Origin: Pseudomicrostroma phylloplanum
Taxonomy: Eukaryota; Basidiomycota; Exobasidiomycetes; Microstromatales
Length of the DNA: 64,000 nt
Assembly (NCBI GenBank): GCA_039545275.1
Contig: BCHS01000003.1
Location: 1-64,000, forward strand
Direction: 5' to 3'
In this document: in pieces, positions 28,791 to 40,252 of the stretch
Layout of the letters: the number at the start of each line of letters is the position of its first letter
How positions within the stretch are numbered: position 1 is the stretch's first letter
Position numbers and translations under genes: made by a program
The notes under the pieces: model-generated
What the model saw: only the letters and a program-made list of their open reading frames with translations
Database searches by the model: none
Told to the model about the DNA's origin: nothing

Positions 28791-30540
28791 ATGACCACAT
28801 CCGCGGCGACTATGCATCTACTGAACGAGTATTACGGCCCCTTTGCCTTTGCAGGACCAGGCTGGGCGCAGGCCCTTCTCCCCATCCCACCTAAGGTGAG
28901 GGAGCTGGCCATCGTCGAGGAGCAGCGAAGCGCAGGAGGCAGCTGCGCGATCTTTCTGAGGCTACCCAGTGAGGTATGGACTCTGATAGCTCAGGAGCTC
29001 TGCTGGATGGGGTCGACGGCAACCAATGGATCGTCCGCCTTGGCAAGCAGTAAGTGTAGCCCTGTTGGACATCCAACGCTTGTTGCTCTACTGACCTGCT
29101 CGCATCTCGATGTCTTCTCTTCTGCAGCTAGCAAATTCTTCCACCACCTCGCAACTCCCGTCCTCTACTCTTCGCCCATCATTCGAGGACCTACAGCTCT
29201 CAAGTCTCTTGTCACCACCTTGGGGTCAGCATCCAGGCCCCTCCGCCCCTTCAGTGACCTCCATGCCCCAAAGGCCAGCTACATACACTCTCTGAGTCTG
29301 CAAGACCTCTCCACTCCAGACTGGCTGATCGCCCAAGAGCTCGGCCATCTTCTTGTCTCCTCTGCGCCCGCTACGTCAAGTCCCATGGAGGCCCGCAGAG
29401 GTAGGCCGCTCTACAGGAGGCGACCAAGCCGTGAACGTACGCAAGTCTCACATTTGCGTCGGTACCCACTGCAAACCCTTACCGTCGAGTGCGCAGGCCG
29501 CGACCTGACAAACGCCATGCCGTTCTTTCAACAGCTGGATGTGCTCGAGGCATTCGAGTGGAACACCGCTCCCTGCTGGCTCATCAGGCCTGCTGAGCTG
29601 TTCACTGCGTTGCTAGTGAGTGGTCGCGATTCTGCCTCATCTATGATCGCCCCCGGAGTTCGAAGGGCTGACATCTCACCTGTTGATGTCCTCTTCGCAG
29701 CTGTCATGGCGCTCAATGCATACGCTGTCACTCTCGGGCTTCCGGTGGGACGAGACCTTCCTCACGTCGGTCCTGGGCCATGGCTCCCTGCGCAAGCTGC
29801 ACCTGGGCGGTCGTACGATGAGCTCTCTGCGGGAGGAGACCCTGCGCGGCCTCCTGCTTGCAGTTGCCGATGGCCCTGAAGTCCACGCCGATGCGGAGGA
29901 AGCCGCCTGTCAAGACGAGCAGCACGACCGGTGCTACGAGCGGTGGGACGACGAGGATGAGCCAATGGACTCGGACTCGGCTGCAGGTAGCTCGCTGTCC
30001 TCATCCCCTATGGGATCACTGTCGTCCTCCGTGTCGTCTCTCTCTTTTGGCGGCAGGTCAGATGACAGTAGCTCGAGTCGGGAACGCAGGGCCATGGGTC
30101 CACTGACACCTCCCAGCCACGCGGGCCTCGCACTCCCCCTGGTTTCTCTGCCACCGAGGGTGCGTCTGAGGCTGGACGAGCTGATCCTCGCGGATCTTCC
30201 GCCGGGCAAAGGCACGACCTTTACCTCGATCGCTGATGAGCAGGAAGAGCTTCTCTCGCGATCGGGTGTAGAGCGCTGGAGAGTGCCTCACCCCAATTGG
30301 GGCGTGTCAGCATCAACGAACTCATGGCGGGAAGACCCACCACTCCGCCCATCCCCCTACCCGGTCCAAGCCCCAGCATCGGGCAAAGGTGAAGGGGGGC
30401 GAGCATCTTGGCAGTATGAGATTCGCGACTATGGGCAGCAGCAGGAGGGGCGCGGATGGATGAAGTGGTCTCGGTCATCTTTGAGTGTGGAGAGGGGCAG
30501 TCCGGGTCGCACGAGGCGGAGCAGGGCCGCTGATTGGTAG
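28791..30540 (+). CDS. F-box-like protein
   Basis: Probable substrate adaptor of an SCF ubiquitin ligase. Exons 28791-29049, 29128-29615 and 29701-30540 give 528 residues. The F-box-like segment starts at about residue 56 (FLRLPSEVWTLIAQELCWM) and continues after splicing as SKFFHHLATPVLYSSPII, the usual second half in fungal F-box proteins. Intron 1 (29050-29127, 78 bases) has no stop and keeps frame, so read-through would add 26 residues. It has a GTAAGT donor, CTGAC branch site and TTCTGCAG acceptor. Leu-rich segments after the box (TLTVECAGRDL, MHTLSLSGFRW, LRKLHLGGRTM) suggest degenerate LRRs. The tail is acidic, Ser-rich and disordered. Target unknown. Confidence 0.8.
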
Positions 30541-30894
30541 CATCTTCGACGTCGTGGTCACCATTGTTACGGTTGCAGTCATAGGACGAACGTGTAATTT
30601 GAGACTTTGTCTTCTGCTCTGACACTTGGCAAACATAGTCCGCGCCCGAAAAACGGACTCTTGGAATTCAGCCGCCGGAAGCGCGGCGGATCTGCGGGAA
30701 GCTGAGCATCGTCGCCTCCACCTCAGGATCTCCTGGTCGCTTCTGGCATCTCGATGCCATCCTGCCCTTTGCTGTATTGCATCGTAACAGCAGCCGTACT
30801 AGTCTTTGCCCACCATAACTTCCTCAAATCTCCCGTTGATAGCAGCTCCCATCCGCTCGTCTGCCACACAAAGCCCTCGCCCCTCCTTGGAATC
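30541..30894. promoter_or_regulatory. Intergenic region upstream of small orphan gene
   Basis: 354 bases between same-strand genes. No conserved element recognised. Confidence 0.4.
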
Positions 30895-31416
30895 ATGGCC
30901 GTGCGCAACCTTTTGATCGCCGGACGCACGCATATCATCGGCGACGCTGTAGCTCGCAACGTGGGTCCCAACTGGCAATGTGAGTTGAGGAGTTCACCAA
31001 AGTAGCTTTGCGTCTAGTCTGCATGGCTCACACTCTAGTCGTTGCTCGCATTCCAATGCCTCTCCCTCTCTCCTCTCTCTCTGCTCCCCGCAGCGGTGGG
31101 CTTCATCGGCTCAGTGGAAGAAGCGCTGACGAAGATCCCCGAGATCACCCGCTCAAAGGAAGTCTACGCCATTGCCTTTGGCGGCGGATACGACGATTCC
31201 GCCTTTGGTCAAATCTGGGATGCTGCCAAGCGGGAAGAGTGGCCTTCGATGAGCTGGCTACGTCCTGATCCGGAAAAGAAGAGCAAGACGCCCGGGTTCA
31301 ACAATGACGAGGAGAGGATCGCGTATGGTGCTGGAGTGGGGAAGAGAGTCGTGGACGTGTTGGCAGAGCTGGAGAAGGAGGGGAAGCTGGGCAAGATGGA
31401 CGTGACGCTGTACTGA
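30895..31416 (+). CDS. Small conserved-looking protein of unknown function
   Basis: Exons 30895-30979 and 31094-31416 give 135 residues. The join (T|CG, GTGAGT donor, CCCCGCAG acceptor) creates NWQSVGFIGSVEEALTKIP. The N-terminus (VRNLLIAGRTHIIGDAVARN) resembles the first beta strand and helix of a Rossmann-like fold. The middle holds AIAFGGGYDDSAFGQIWDAA and WPSMSWLRPDPEKK, and the C-terminus is helical and charged. There is no signal peptide or membrane segment. I do not recognise the family; a degenerate nucleotide-binding or dehydrogenase-related fold is only a guess. Confidence 0.7.
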
Positions 31417-32049
31417 GGAAGAAGGCCAAGAAAGGATCGTCACAGCGACACAATCCTCGATGCGCCCTCAGCATAACACCCTGACAGTGCTTCCACTGAT
31501 GAGACAGACATTTTCCTGCATGGCTCTTTGCACGACTCTCTGCGAGTGCGGCTGCTCGCCCTTGGTAGCAGCGACAAAAGGTGTGATGGTGTGTGGGGAA
31601 GTCGTCTCGTGGGCCCGGCGCTGCGTGACCCCGCCTTGACTCGCGGCCTGACTAGCCCAGCCCGCCCTTTGGCTTCTTGGCCCGCCTGCGAGATTATGCG
31701 CCCAGGCGGCAAAGTCGCCGAGGAAGGCCGAGTTGTGTGTGCGGGTGGGGGCCATGGAAGATGTGAAGCAGCGATCAAGGGCGGGAAGAAGCATCCGAGG
31801 GAAGCAGCCCCACCCGCCCTCCTTCCATGCGTCAAGCCCTTGCCCTATTGCCTTGGTTGCTTCTTTGCCTCCTTGCCTTCCTACCATCATCCTACCATCC
31901 CGCCCTCCTCCTCCCCCGTTCAAATCTATCTTAGCTCTCTCAACCCTCCCATCACCACTGTAATCCCACCAAAGCTGAATTACCTCACGTCCAGCTAGAT
32001 CCGCCCGCTCTTTGCCCGAGCAACCTTTTCCGTACTCTGCGAGTACGTA
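31417..32049. promoter_or_regulatory. Promoter region of gamma-glutamyltransferase
   Basis: 633 bases before the GGT start. The last 200 bases are strongly pyrimidine-rich on plus (CT runs at 31860-31960), typical of a fungal core promoter. A 258-codon open frame on minus across this region is Gly/Arg-rich without motifs and is judged a shadow. Confidence 0.5.
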
Positions 32050-34035
32050 ATGGTACACTACATCTTGCGCTCCCTCGCTGGGCTTGCCGCTACGGCGGCA
32101 GTTGCCCTTGCAGCTCCCGCACCATCTTCCTTCGAAGAGACTAGCTCTACTTCTCCGCCTCTGTTCATCAGAGCTTTGCCTCTCCCAGCCTATCGCGCTC
32201 CCTCTCAGGGTCACTCCGATGAGCATGGCCCGCGAGGTAAGCACGGCGTCGTCTCCTCCGAAGTGGACCTCTGCTCCAATGTGGGAGCAGACATGCTTCT
32301 CGCAGGTGGGTCAGCGGCAGACGCAATCATCGCCACTGCCCTCTGTGTCGGGTCCATCGACTCCTTCCACTCCGGCATCGGCGGCGGCGGCCACATCCTC
32401 GTCCGCTCCGGCAAGGGTGAAGTGACTCACATCGACATGCGAGAGACGATGCCCGCTGCAGGCTACGTAGACATCTTTGTAGACCATGGCGCAAACTCGT
32501 CCATCTTGGGAGGACTTGCAGTGGGCGTGCCGGGTGAGATTAGAGGGTGGGAGAAGCTACATGAGAAGTACGGCAAGCTGCCCTGGAAGGACCTCTTCAA
32601 GCCGGCCATCACAATCAACAGGGAGGGCTTCAAGGTGCCGAATCAGCTCGCTACTGCTATTGCAGAGTCTAAGATGTACGTCTGCGATGGCAGCTACTTT
32701 GCAGAGAGGTGAGTGAAAGCGGTAGTTACTTGCGAAGGAAGCATGGGCGTGACCCTAATACCTCTGCCTCCATCTTCAGCTACTGCCCTAACGGGACCAT
32801 TGCTGTGGAAGGTCAAACCATCACGCGGCCCCGCTATGCCAAGGCCCTCGCTCTCATCGCGAAGCGCGGGCCCTCGGCCTTTTACCAGGGCACTCTCGCA
32901 AACAGTACCATCTCTGCTATTCAGTCCTCCGGAGGAATCATGACACTGGAGGACTTGGAGGGCTACCAGGCCATCGAGAGAGCCCCAGTCAAGGTCAAGT
33001 TTAATGGCTATCAGCTCTACGCTACCTCCGCACCTTCCAGTGGAGCTGTAGTTCTGAGCGCCTTGCAGACTTTGAACCAATACGACGACCGTGAGACGGC
33101 AGGGTACGACCTGATCACGCATCGCTTGATCGAGGCTACAAAGTTCGGTGAGTCCAAGATGATGATGCGTCTGCACTGTCTCCAGCCCCCTGCTGACCGT
33201 TGTCTCCGCGATGATGACCCCAGGCTACGGCGAGCGTACCAACTATGCCGACCCTGCTTTCGTCAAGAATGTGACTACCCTACAAGCCGAGTACCTAAAG
33301 GTCTCTCGTGCACGAGCTAAGCGTGACTTGATCAAGGACGGCGCTGTGCGTGCCACCAGCGTCTATGATCCCAGCAATAAGGCAATCCTCAACGACGCCG
33401 GTACCTCCCAAATCGTGGCTGCCGACTCCTCGGGTCTCACTATCACCCTTACCACCACCGTCAATACGTACTTTGGAAGCAAGGTGATGACCGACTACGG
33501 GATCATCCTCAACAACGAGATGGACGACTTTTCCTCTCCCGCGTCCACCAACTCCTTCGGGTACGCTCCCTCAGAGGTCAACTACGTTGCCGGAGGCAAG
33601 CGACCTCTCTCGTCAATCGCAGCGCTCATCGCCGAGGACGCTCAGGGCAACTTGAAACTGGCGACGGGCTCAGCCGGTGGCTCGCGCATCATCACCGCCA
33701 TCATCCAGAACACCTACCATGTCCTCCAGTCTGGCATGGACATCCAGAGCGCCCTTGACCAGCCCCGCTGGCACAACCAGCTCAGTCCCGCCGTAACCAA
33801 CCTGGAGTGGGCCAGCCCAGCAGATGGGATCAGCGAGGCGCAGGCAGTGGGTGCCAAGACCTGGAGGGGATTCAGCAACAGCACCGCCGCTTTCCTCAAG
33901 AGCGTGGGGCACAACATCACATTCGTTGTGCCTGGATCGAGCACGGCGCAAGGATTGGAGTACTATAAGAAGCAGGGCCTCTTCTACGGTGGAGCGGAGG
34001 TGAGGCAGATTGCTGCTGCCGCCGCCGCCGTATGA
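32050..34035 (+). CDS. GGT: Gamma-glutamyltransferase (gamma-glutamyl transpeptidase), secreted or vacuolar
   Basis: An N-terminal nucleophile enzyme that cleaves the gamma-glutamyl bond of glutathione, made as a proenzyme that cuts itself into two subunits. Exons 32050-32708, 32780-33147 and 33224-34035 give 612 residues, a normal length. Residues 1-24 are a signal peptide (LRSLAGLAATAAVALAAPA). Family blocks are DMLLAGGSAADAIIATALCVG, HSGIGGGGHILVR, GVPGEIRGWEKLHEKYG, FGSKVMTDYGIILNNEMDDFS and GSAGGSRIITAI. The expected nucleophile and cleavage point is Thr403 in AGTSQIVAADSSG. The position two residues after it is Gln where His is common. Several N-glycosylation sequons fit an exported protein. 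In fungi this enzyme serves glutathione turnover as nitrogen or sulphur source. Confidence 0.95.
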
Positions 34036-34254
34036 TCGGATAGGGCCCGCATATAATTTGTCGAAGCGACTATTGAGTTGTTGTATCAGTCTCGAATCAT
34101 GTTTCCGTAGTGTACCTAGGCAACCACACAAGCGTCTCGAGATATTATCTTCGTCACATGTCTCTGGGTGTCATTGCACGTCGCACGTGATACAGAGTAC
34201 AGCCAAGCCTTGAAGTGAGCATTCACCATTTCCACGTCACAATTTCCTCTCCGT
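34036..34254. other. Convergent gap, GGT / FRG1
   Basis: 219 bases between facing stops. Likely 3' UTRs only. Confidence 0.4.
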
Positions 34255-35641
34255 CTAGGCAAACTTGTCACTCTTCATCTTCGACCTCCGATCGAGGAGC
34301 TCCTCGGCCGCCCTGCCCTCCTTAATCGCCCGCTTGAGGGCTTTGCGATCTGCGTGATCGTCTCCGGAGGAGTACATGGGCGTCTTGCCGAGCGTGTATG
34401 ATTGGCGAGATTTCCTGCGAGGAGAGGCAGGGGTTGAGGTAGTCAGTTGTCATCGCTCGCCAGCTCGACTTTCTTTGTCTAAGCAGTGCTGGCTCACTCA
34501 CATCAGGCTCTTCTCATCAATCGTCCCTCCCGTCTCAAGCTTCAACCTCTTACTCAGTCCCTCCTCTCCTTTGCCTTTCCCAATCTCTCTCGCCCGTTCC
34601 CCCTGCCGTGCCTGATGTCGGAACTTCCACTGCACGCTAGCACTCCACGTCTCGGCGCCTCCGACCGAGGAGGAGTCTACGCGGAGCACGAGCTTGCCGC
34701 CGGGGACCTCGTCCAGACTGAGGTAGGTGCCGTGCATGGATCGGAAGGCTAGGCCTGCAGTTGCAGTCGCATTCGCATCTTCTGCCCCCGGCTCAGACGT
34801 GGAAGAGGAAGCGCAGAGCAGAGACCACTCTTCCTGCGGACCCCTCGCCTCTGCGCCGCACAGCAGGGTGCCATGCTTGTCTGCCCCAAGGAAACGGTGC
34901 TCGGTGGTGCGGAGGGTGTACCGTGGAGGGTCGGACGTGTCCAGCACGCGCGAGCCAACGAGAACCTGGTGCACATCGCTGGGCGCGAGACCTTCTGAGG
35001 AGGTCGAGGCGGCGAGGGAAGAGGAGTCGACGATTTGCGCTCCCTCCAGCTCGGCTTGATCTTGCACAGAGAGCTGTGCAGCGAGTGGCTCTGGAGGCGT
35101 CAGAGGGGTGAGGGACATCTTCTGGAGAGTGGGATTGAGGGTGATGGCGTAGAATTTCTTTGAAGAGCTAGGGTCGTCTTGGGGGTGGGAGGATGAGGCA
35201 GAGTAGCCTTGGTAGATGACGATCGGGCCGGAGAGATCCGTGGGATGACGAGCTGGGACCCAGGCTGGAGGTTACAGTATGGCACGGCATGGCAAGCTGT
35301 CAGCATTCCTAGCCCCCGTTACCTTGAACGCTAGGATATCGGCCTGGCTTCACTCACCTTGCTCATCCCCTCCCACCTCGTCTACATCCGACTCTCCATC
35401 CTCCGCCCTCTTCTTTCCCTTGCTCGATGAACCACTCCCATCATTGCCGTCCTTTTCAGAGCGGCTCTTCTTCCTCTTCTTCTCGGGCTGGCAAGTACGG
35501 TACGGACGACGGAAGTCCAGACATGCAAGGTAAGTAAGTTTGAGTGCTGGATGGTGCCGAATGGTCCGGCCCGAGACGAAGAGCAGGACTCACCTTGTCG
35601 CCCTTGAAGTGGAGACGCATCGACTTGCCCGAAGAAGACAT
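34255..35641 (-). CDS. FRG1: FRG1-like protein
   Basis: FRG1 is a nuclear/nucleolar actin-bundling and RNA-associated protein seen with spliceosomes. Exons on minus are 35641-35594, 35487-35358, 35264-34502 and 34414-34255, giving 366 residues, longer than human FRG1 (258) through Ser-rich inserts. A short N-terminus (MSSSGKSMRLHFKGDK) is followed by a Lys/Arg-rich nuclear-localisation-like stretch (PEKKRKKSRSEK, then KGKKRAED). The fascin-like beta-trefoil includes YTLRTTEHRFLGADKHGTLL, GPQEEWSLL and FRSMHGTYLSLDE. The C-terminus, joined from the last exon, reads SYTLGKTPMYSSGDD..LLDRRSKMKSDKFA, matching the FRG1 C-terminal DRR-K-K pattern. All joins keep phase. Confidence 0.87.
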
Positions 35642-36000
35642 GGTGGTACTGGTACTTGCTTCAGCTCAAGGCGCCGTTACACTACAGTGGAAGCTTGATG
35701 TACGAGATGATGGGTCAGAAGAAATGGGCAGGAAGCGGAAGTGCAGCGTGCGGACGGAGCATTTTCCTGAATTCCGGGGCGTGGCTGCTGCTCCACTTGC
35801 CTCATTCTCGGCTACTCACTAGTAGGCTACTGGCGCTACGGACGTCGAATAGAGGCAATGGTATCATTCCATCGCAGATGTATCGAGCAGACTGGCACGG
35901 GAGAAGTAGTAACATTTTACAAGGGAGCAAGCCAGTCCCGAACTTTCGATACCACACTGCGTCTTCTGTCCCCAAGCCACGCCCCTTCTTCGGGACCCGC
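35642..36000. promoter_or_regulatory. FRG1 upstream region
   Basis: 359 bases between the FRG1 start and the stop of the next minus-strand gene. It should contain the FRG1 promoter. Nothing specific was recognised. Confidence 0.4.
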
Positions 36001-38757
36001 TCAATCCAGCGTCCAGCCGGACATGCCTTCACTGTCATCGTCGTCATCATCGTCTTCCTCCTCTTCTGGCTCACCCGTACGTGCTTCTCCGGGCAGCACA
36101 GCCTCGTATGCTCGCGCTGTTTTGCTGTTCGAGGCTCGACGGGGCGCCTTGCTTTCACCCTCACGCAGTCTGAGCGACAATACTGCTTCCACGATGAAGC
36201 GCATCTTTCCGCTAGCCGCTAGATTCTCGAGACTCTGCTCTGCGGGCTCGGCTCCTGTTGCGACCTCTTCCTGATCTGGGCGCTTGCTCGTGGATGCACG
36301 ACTTGTCATGCTGGCAGCTGCTATCGCAGTCTCTGGGCTGCTCAACGAGCCGGCCCCGAGGCTGGTGATCGTCGATGTTGCCGAGGGCGATGGAGAGGTA
36401 GCAAAGGCCTGATGTGTAGGTGTGGGTACGGCAGCACCGTTCGTAGCGGCCGCGGGTACACCTTCAGGCGTCTCGTCAATGTTGAGGGTCAGACCCATGC
36501 CGAAAGAGTCCTGTTCATCCTCATCGTCTTCGTCCGAGAAGGAGCTGATTTGGCTTCGAGATAGCGGATGTGAGCCCTTACCGCCGTGGCTCGCTGCAGC
36601 AGAGTGACCGCCGTTCCGTGCTGGGATGTTCACGGCCGAGGACGGCGGGGGCGCAAATTCGGGACGATAGGCAGAGTTGTTGTTTCTGCGATGACCTTCC
36701 GGGTCCTGCCCCATGGCTCGACGGCGCTCTTGACGCTTGCGGCGATTGGCAGACTTCCTACTGATTTGAGCTTCTGCTTCGAGACTGCTCCCTTCCTGCG
36801 CAGTATGAGCTGCAGACGAAGGTGTATGGAGATCCTCTTCCACATCCGTTGCTTCGGGCTGGTCAGAGTCTGCTGGCGCCTCCTTGACCTCTTCTGGTGC
36901 CCAGCACTCAGCCAAATCCCTGACCTCTTTCACCGTCAGCCATTCAGCTACTTCCCTCACCCAAGCCTGTCTGACGCTGTCATAGTGAGGAAGCTGCTCC
37001 TCAAAGGACAACCCAGCATACCTCCACCACTTGAGTCGCTCCTCCAGCGAAGCAGGTGAAGGGTCCGACTCGGCAGAGGAGAGGGCAAATAGAAGCCCTT
37101 CTCCTTCTCGCTCCCTTGCCTTGAGCTCCGCAAGACGACGTGCCCGGCGCTCCAATCTGGGCCCGCGGCTATATTGCGATTTGGTAGGCAGCTTGGGGTG
37201 GTTCGCAGTCTGGTGCAAGGGCTCTTTTGGCTCTTGAGGGTGACGACTTGACGAACTCGCTTCCTGCGATGGCGTCTTCTCTTCTTCCCTCGTGTCAGAG
37301 AATAGAAGCGCTTCGACTCTTTCCCTCTCTTCTCTCCCTCGCCTTCCGCTCTTCCTCTTGGCCTTCTTCGCTCCAGCATTCGGCCTGGTGTCAAGCGTGA
37401 AGCGAAGGACGCCTTCAACATCGAGACCTGCCAGGTCGGTGAAGTGATGCTGCTGCTGCTGAGGTAGCCTTTCGACACTGGGCTTTTTTGCGTGTCCCAT
37501 TTTGGAAGTGTCTTCGACGGGGTACGCGTCGAGTGAGGGCTGTGATGTCGGAAGCGTGACGGTGGCAGCGGGGGGCGGCTGAGTCTTTGTGAGACCATCG
37601 CCCGGTGTATCTCGGGTCAGTTGCTTCTCAACAAGAGCAGGCAAAAGACCACTACTAGGGGCGGTCGCAGCACGATTCTGAGCTGTCATGACGGGGGAGG
37701 CTCTACTCGCAGCCGGGGAGAAGTCGGGCGTTCTGGCTTGCCAAGGAGAGTTGCTGATAGGCCGTGAAGGTCTCCTGGGTATTTCAGTTGTCTTCTGCGC
37801 CGGTGAGCGTATCGCGACATCTTCATCGTCGCTGAGGCTCAAGGAGAAGGCAAAGCCGTCCTCGTCCGACTTGTCCTCCTCCTCGAGGGGAGTTCCAGTG
37901 TCTGTCGCGCCTCCACTGCTTGTTGCGGCGCCGTCCGTACCCGTGGCATACTCGTCGCCTTCTGATTCGCTATTCGTAATGCAGAAGTCCCAATTTGTGG
38001 TGTGTTGGTCGCCATCACCAGTCCCCAAGACCTTGGCTGCCTCTTCGTTGTCCAGTGCTCGCAGCCCGACGATATTGTCAAGACCTGCAGACTGGTTCTT
38101 GGAAGAGGTACCAAGCTTGTGGCGATACGGGACGAGCTTGGGAGACTGGCTCGCTGTCCCTTCCTCAGGGTCATTCGCTGTGGCGCTACCTCTCTCTACG
38201 AGGATGCATCTTCTAACTTCACAGTCGGCTCCAAGTGCCTGGCCCATCATTGCCAGCTGGGTCAAGCTGCCCCTCATCTCATCCTGGGGCAGACCGATGA
38301 GGGTTCCATCGTCCAATACGCCGATCTCATACACGGCTAGACCACCTCCTTCAGCTAGGCGCCATTTGAGCTGAGTGACCAGGCGCGAGAAGCGTGAGGG
38401 CGTGACGGGAAGGATGCGCAGCTTGTACTCGAGGTTACCCCGCTTGTCAGGTTCTGGGTGTATAGGCGAGAAGGAATGGGGCGATGATGCTGAAGCAGAG
38501 GACAGCGAGGAGCCTGTGCTGCCCAGCAGCGAGGGGGAGGCCGCTGCACTAGCTGCTGCTACTGCTGCGAGTGAGGGCGATGAAGACGGAATTCCCCTTG
38601 TCCCTGAAGAAGAGAAGCGACGATCGAGCCAGGGCGAGGATGATCTATTAGGAGCGAGGATGGCAGTGGGGTAGAGTAGTCTTGGTCAGCTGCAGCACTT
38701 GATGGCATACACATCTCTACATTTGCGCGAGGACTCACCTCTGTCCTGCTCTGCCAT
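36001..38757 (-). CDS. Protein with GTPBP1/2-like N-terminal region, no visible GTPase domain
   Basis: Exons on minus are 38757-38739 and 38603-36001, giving 873 residues. The 19-base first exon (MAEQDR plus one base) is joined in phase by an intron with GTGAGT donor and CTTCTTCAG acceptor. Residues about 50-125 (LEYKLRILPVTPSRFSRLVTQ, LKWRLAEGGGLAVYEIGVLDD, GTLIGLPQDEMRGSLTQLAMM) closely resemble the segment that precedes the G domain in GTPBP1/GTPBP2. A P-loop (GxxxxGKS) should follow but is absent. The rest is low-complexity, acidic and Ser-rich, with basic patches (KKAKRKSGRRGREER, SRKSANRRKRQERRRAMG) and a segment near the C-terminus, VLSLRLREGESKAPRRASN. The C-terminal tail is a run of Glu and Asp. 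This may be a fungal family that kept only the N-terminal module; its role is unknown. Confidence 0.75.
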
Positions 38758-39187
38758 CGTCCGCAAGGGTCGCGCTTCTGCTGAATCCTGCCATGAGCTG
38801 ACTAGCGTCCAGGGGATGCAGCCGAGGTATTCAAAGGTATTCGAGGGTGCAGCCGCTCTGCCCTGTGAGTAGTATTGAGTTAGATGGGTATCCTGATGAG
38901 CATCGCTGTGGGTATCGTATGTCTTTGCTGCTGGTCGAGCTACCAATTGTGTCTGCGGTTGTCAGGGCGGACGTTGCTGCGTTGCGTATGCCAAGTGGGA
39001 AACCTCGATGGTAGAGTAGCGTGTGCGGGGGTGACTCGTGCGTGCCGGCGCTTCCGTGCTTCCGCTCTGCATCGGCCGGCGCGGGGAAGCAGAGGGCGCA
39101 GGCGTGGAGGAAGATGTACAGAAGCAACACCACAAGAACCTTGTCTCCGTACTCACTCCTGCCGAATTTGCCCGGGAAGTGACCAAG
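38758..39187. promoter_or_regulatory. Divergent intergenic region, GTPBP-like / MED21
   Basis: 430 bases between divergent starts. A frame open in phase with the MED21 start extends left to 39038 but encodes no recognisable Mediator sequence, so it is taken as leader. No specific sites recognised. Confidence 0.4.
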
Positions 39188-39845
39188 ATGGCAGCGGCAA
39201 GTCAGCCAGCTACCAGCATCGCTCCGGGTACGGCCTCTACGGCTCCTCAAGCCAGCCCATTGACAAGTCTCGACGAGCGCTCCGACTCCCTCTCCACCCT
39301 CTCCTCTTCCCTCTCCGTCGTGCTGCAAATCGCAAGTACAGCCCTCTATCGTCTCTCCTCGACGCAGCACATCCAGATCAATCCAGACATCCCTACTCAT
39401 ACTCATGCAGCTCAGGGCGCTGATGGGCTCATTGGCCCCGCGCAGATCAGGGAGGATGTACAGGAGATGACAGAGGACCTGATGGAGAGGGTCAAGTGGA
39501 TGAAGGATGAGATTGGCAGATTGGAGGCAGAGAGGAAGGAGGAAGAGCATGTGAGTGCAGAGAGACAGGAAGGGAAAGAGTCGAGCCATCGGCTTCAGCT
39601 ACTGACGCCCAGTCGCCTCGCTGATCCTCTCGCCGTGCTCAGGAAGAGGCTTTGATTGCTCTAGACAAGGAGCTTGTGGCAGTCAATGCCGAATACACAG
39701 AAGCTCTGGCCGAAGCAGGTAAGCTGCCTACCAGTCTGTCGCACAGCGCTTCCTTCAACTCGTCTCTGATTCGGCTGCCCTTTTCCCATACGCAGAGGAA
39801 TTGCAAAAGGAGGTTGACGCTCTGCTGCTACAGTGCTGCTCGTGA
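39188..39845 (+). CDS. MED21: Probable Mediator complex subunit 21
   Basis: Med21 (Srb7) is a small coiled-coil subunit of the Mediator middle module that heterodimerises with Med7. Exons 39188-39550, 39643-39718 and 39796-39845 give 162 residues, within the family range. The pattern fits: an N-terminal helix (LDERSDSLSTLSSSLSVVLQ), a variable loop, then DVQEMTEDLMERVKWMKDEI, the place where Med21 has its conserved DL-x-K-x(2)-I helix. A long coiled coil follows (EEALIALDKELVAVNAEYTEAL, EELQKEVDALLLQC). The last exon is only 50 bases. Similarity is by pattern rather than by long identical blocks, so another small coiled-coil protein (for example a kinetochore or prefoldin-like subunit) remains possible. 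Confidence 0.6.
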
Positions 39846-40252
39846 GCAGCATGGGAGGCATCTCGCTCACTTTACTTCTACCTCTAGATCGTGCCAGAGG
39901 ATGACTCTCGAATCACTGCAGTTCGACAGTCACCAGATCGCCGCCAGGCCATTCGACAGAGAACAACCGTCCACAGACCCCGAGCCGACCTGATCAGGAT
40001 AACACCCGAGCCTATGTCTGACGCTCGGACAGACCCGCGTGGGCAGCTAGGACTCAGCTGGAGCCAGGGATAAAAGGATACAATTACATCAAGAGGTGTG
40101 ATAGGGTAGAAAAAGAGACATCGATGGCGTTTAATCAACGTCACGACATATTAGGCTCTGCTTCTAGCTGCCGAGGGAGGGCGGCATGCGTAGACTGAGC
40201 ATTCCGCATCTCCCTTTTTAGAGAATGAATTCTCGCAAGGGGTGTTCTTCGC
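39846..40252. other. Convergent gap, MED21 / SFT2
   Basis: 407 bases between facing stops. No gene or repeat recognised. Confidence 0.4.

Noticed and set aside
31468..32244. 258-codon open frame on minus
   Set aside because: Gly/Arg-rich, overlaps the signal-peptide exon of gamma-glutamyltransferase and its promoter; no family signature.
39038..39187. In-frame N-terminal extension of MED21
   Set aside because: Composition unlike Mediator subunits; ATG 39188 gives a family-sized protein.
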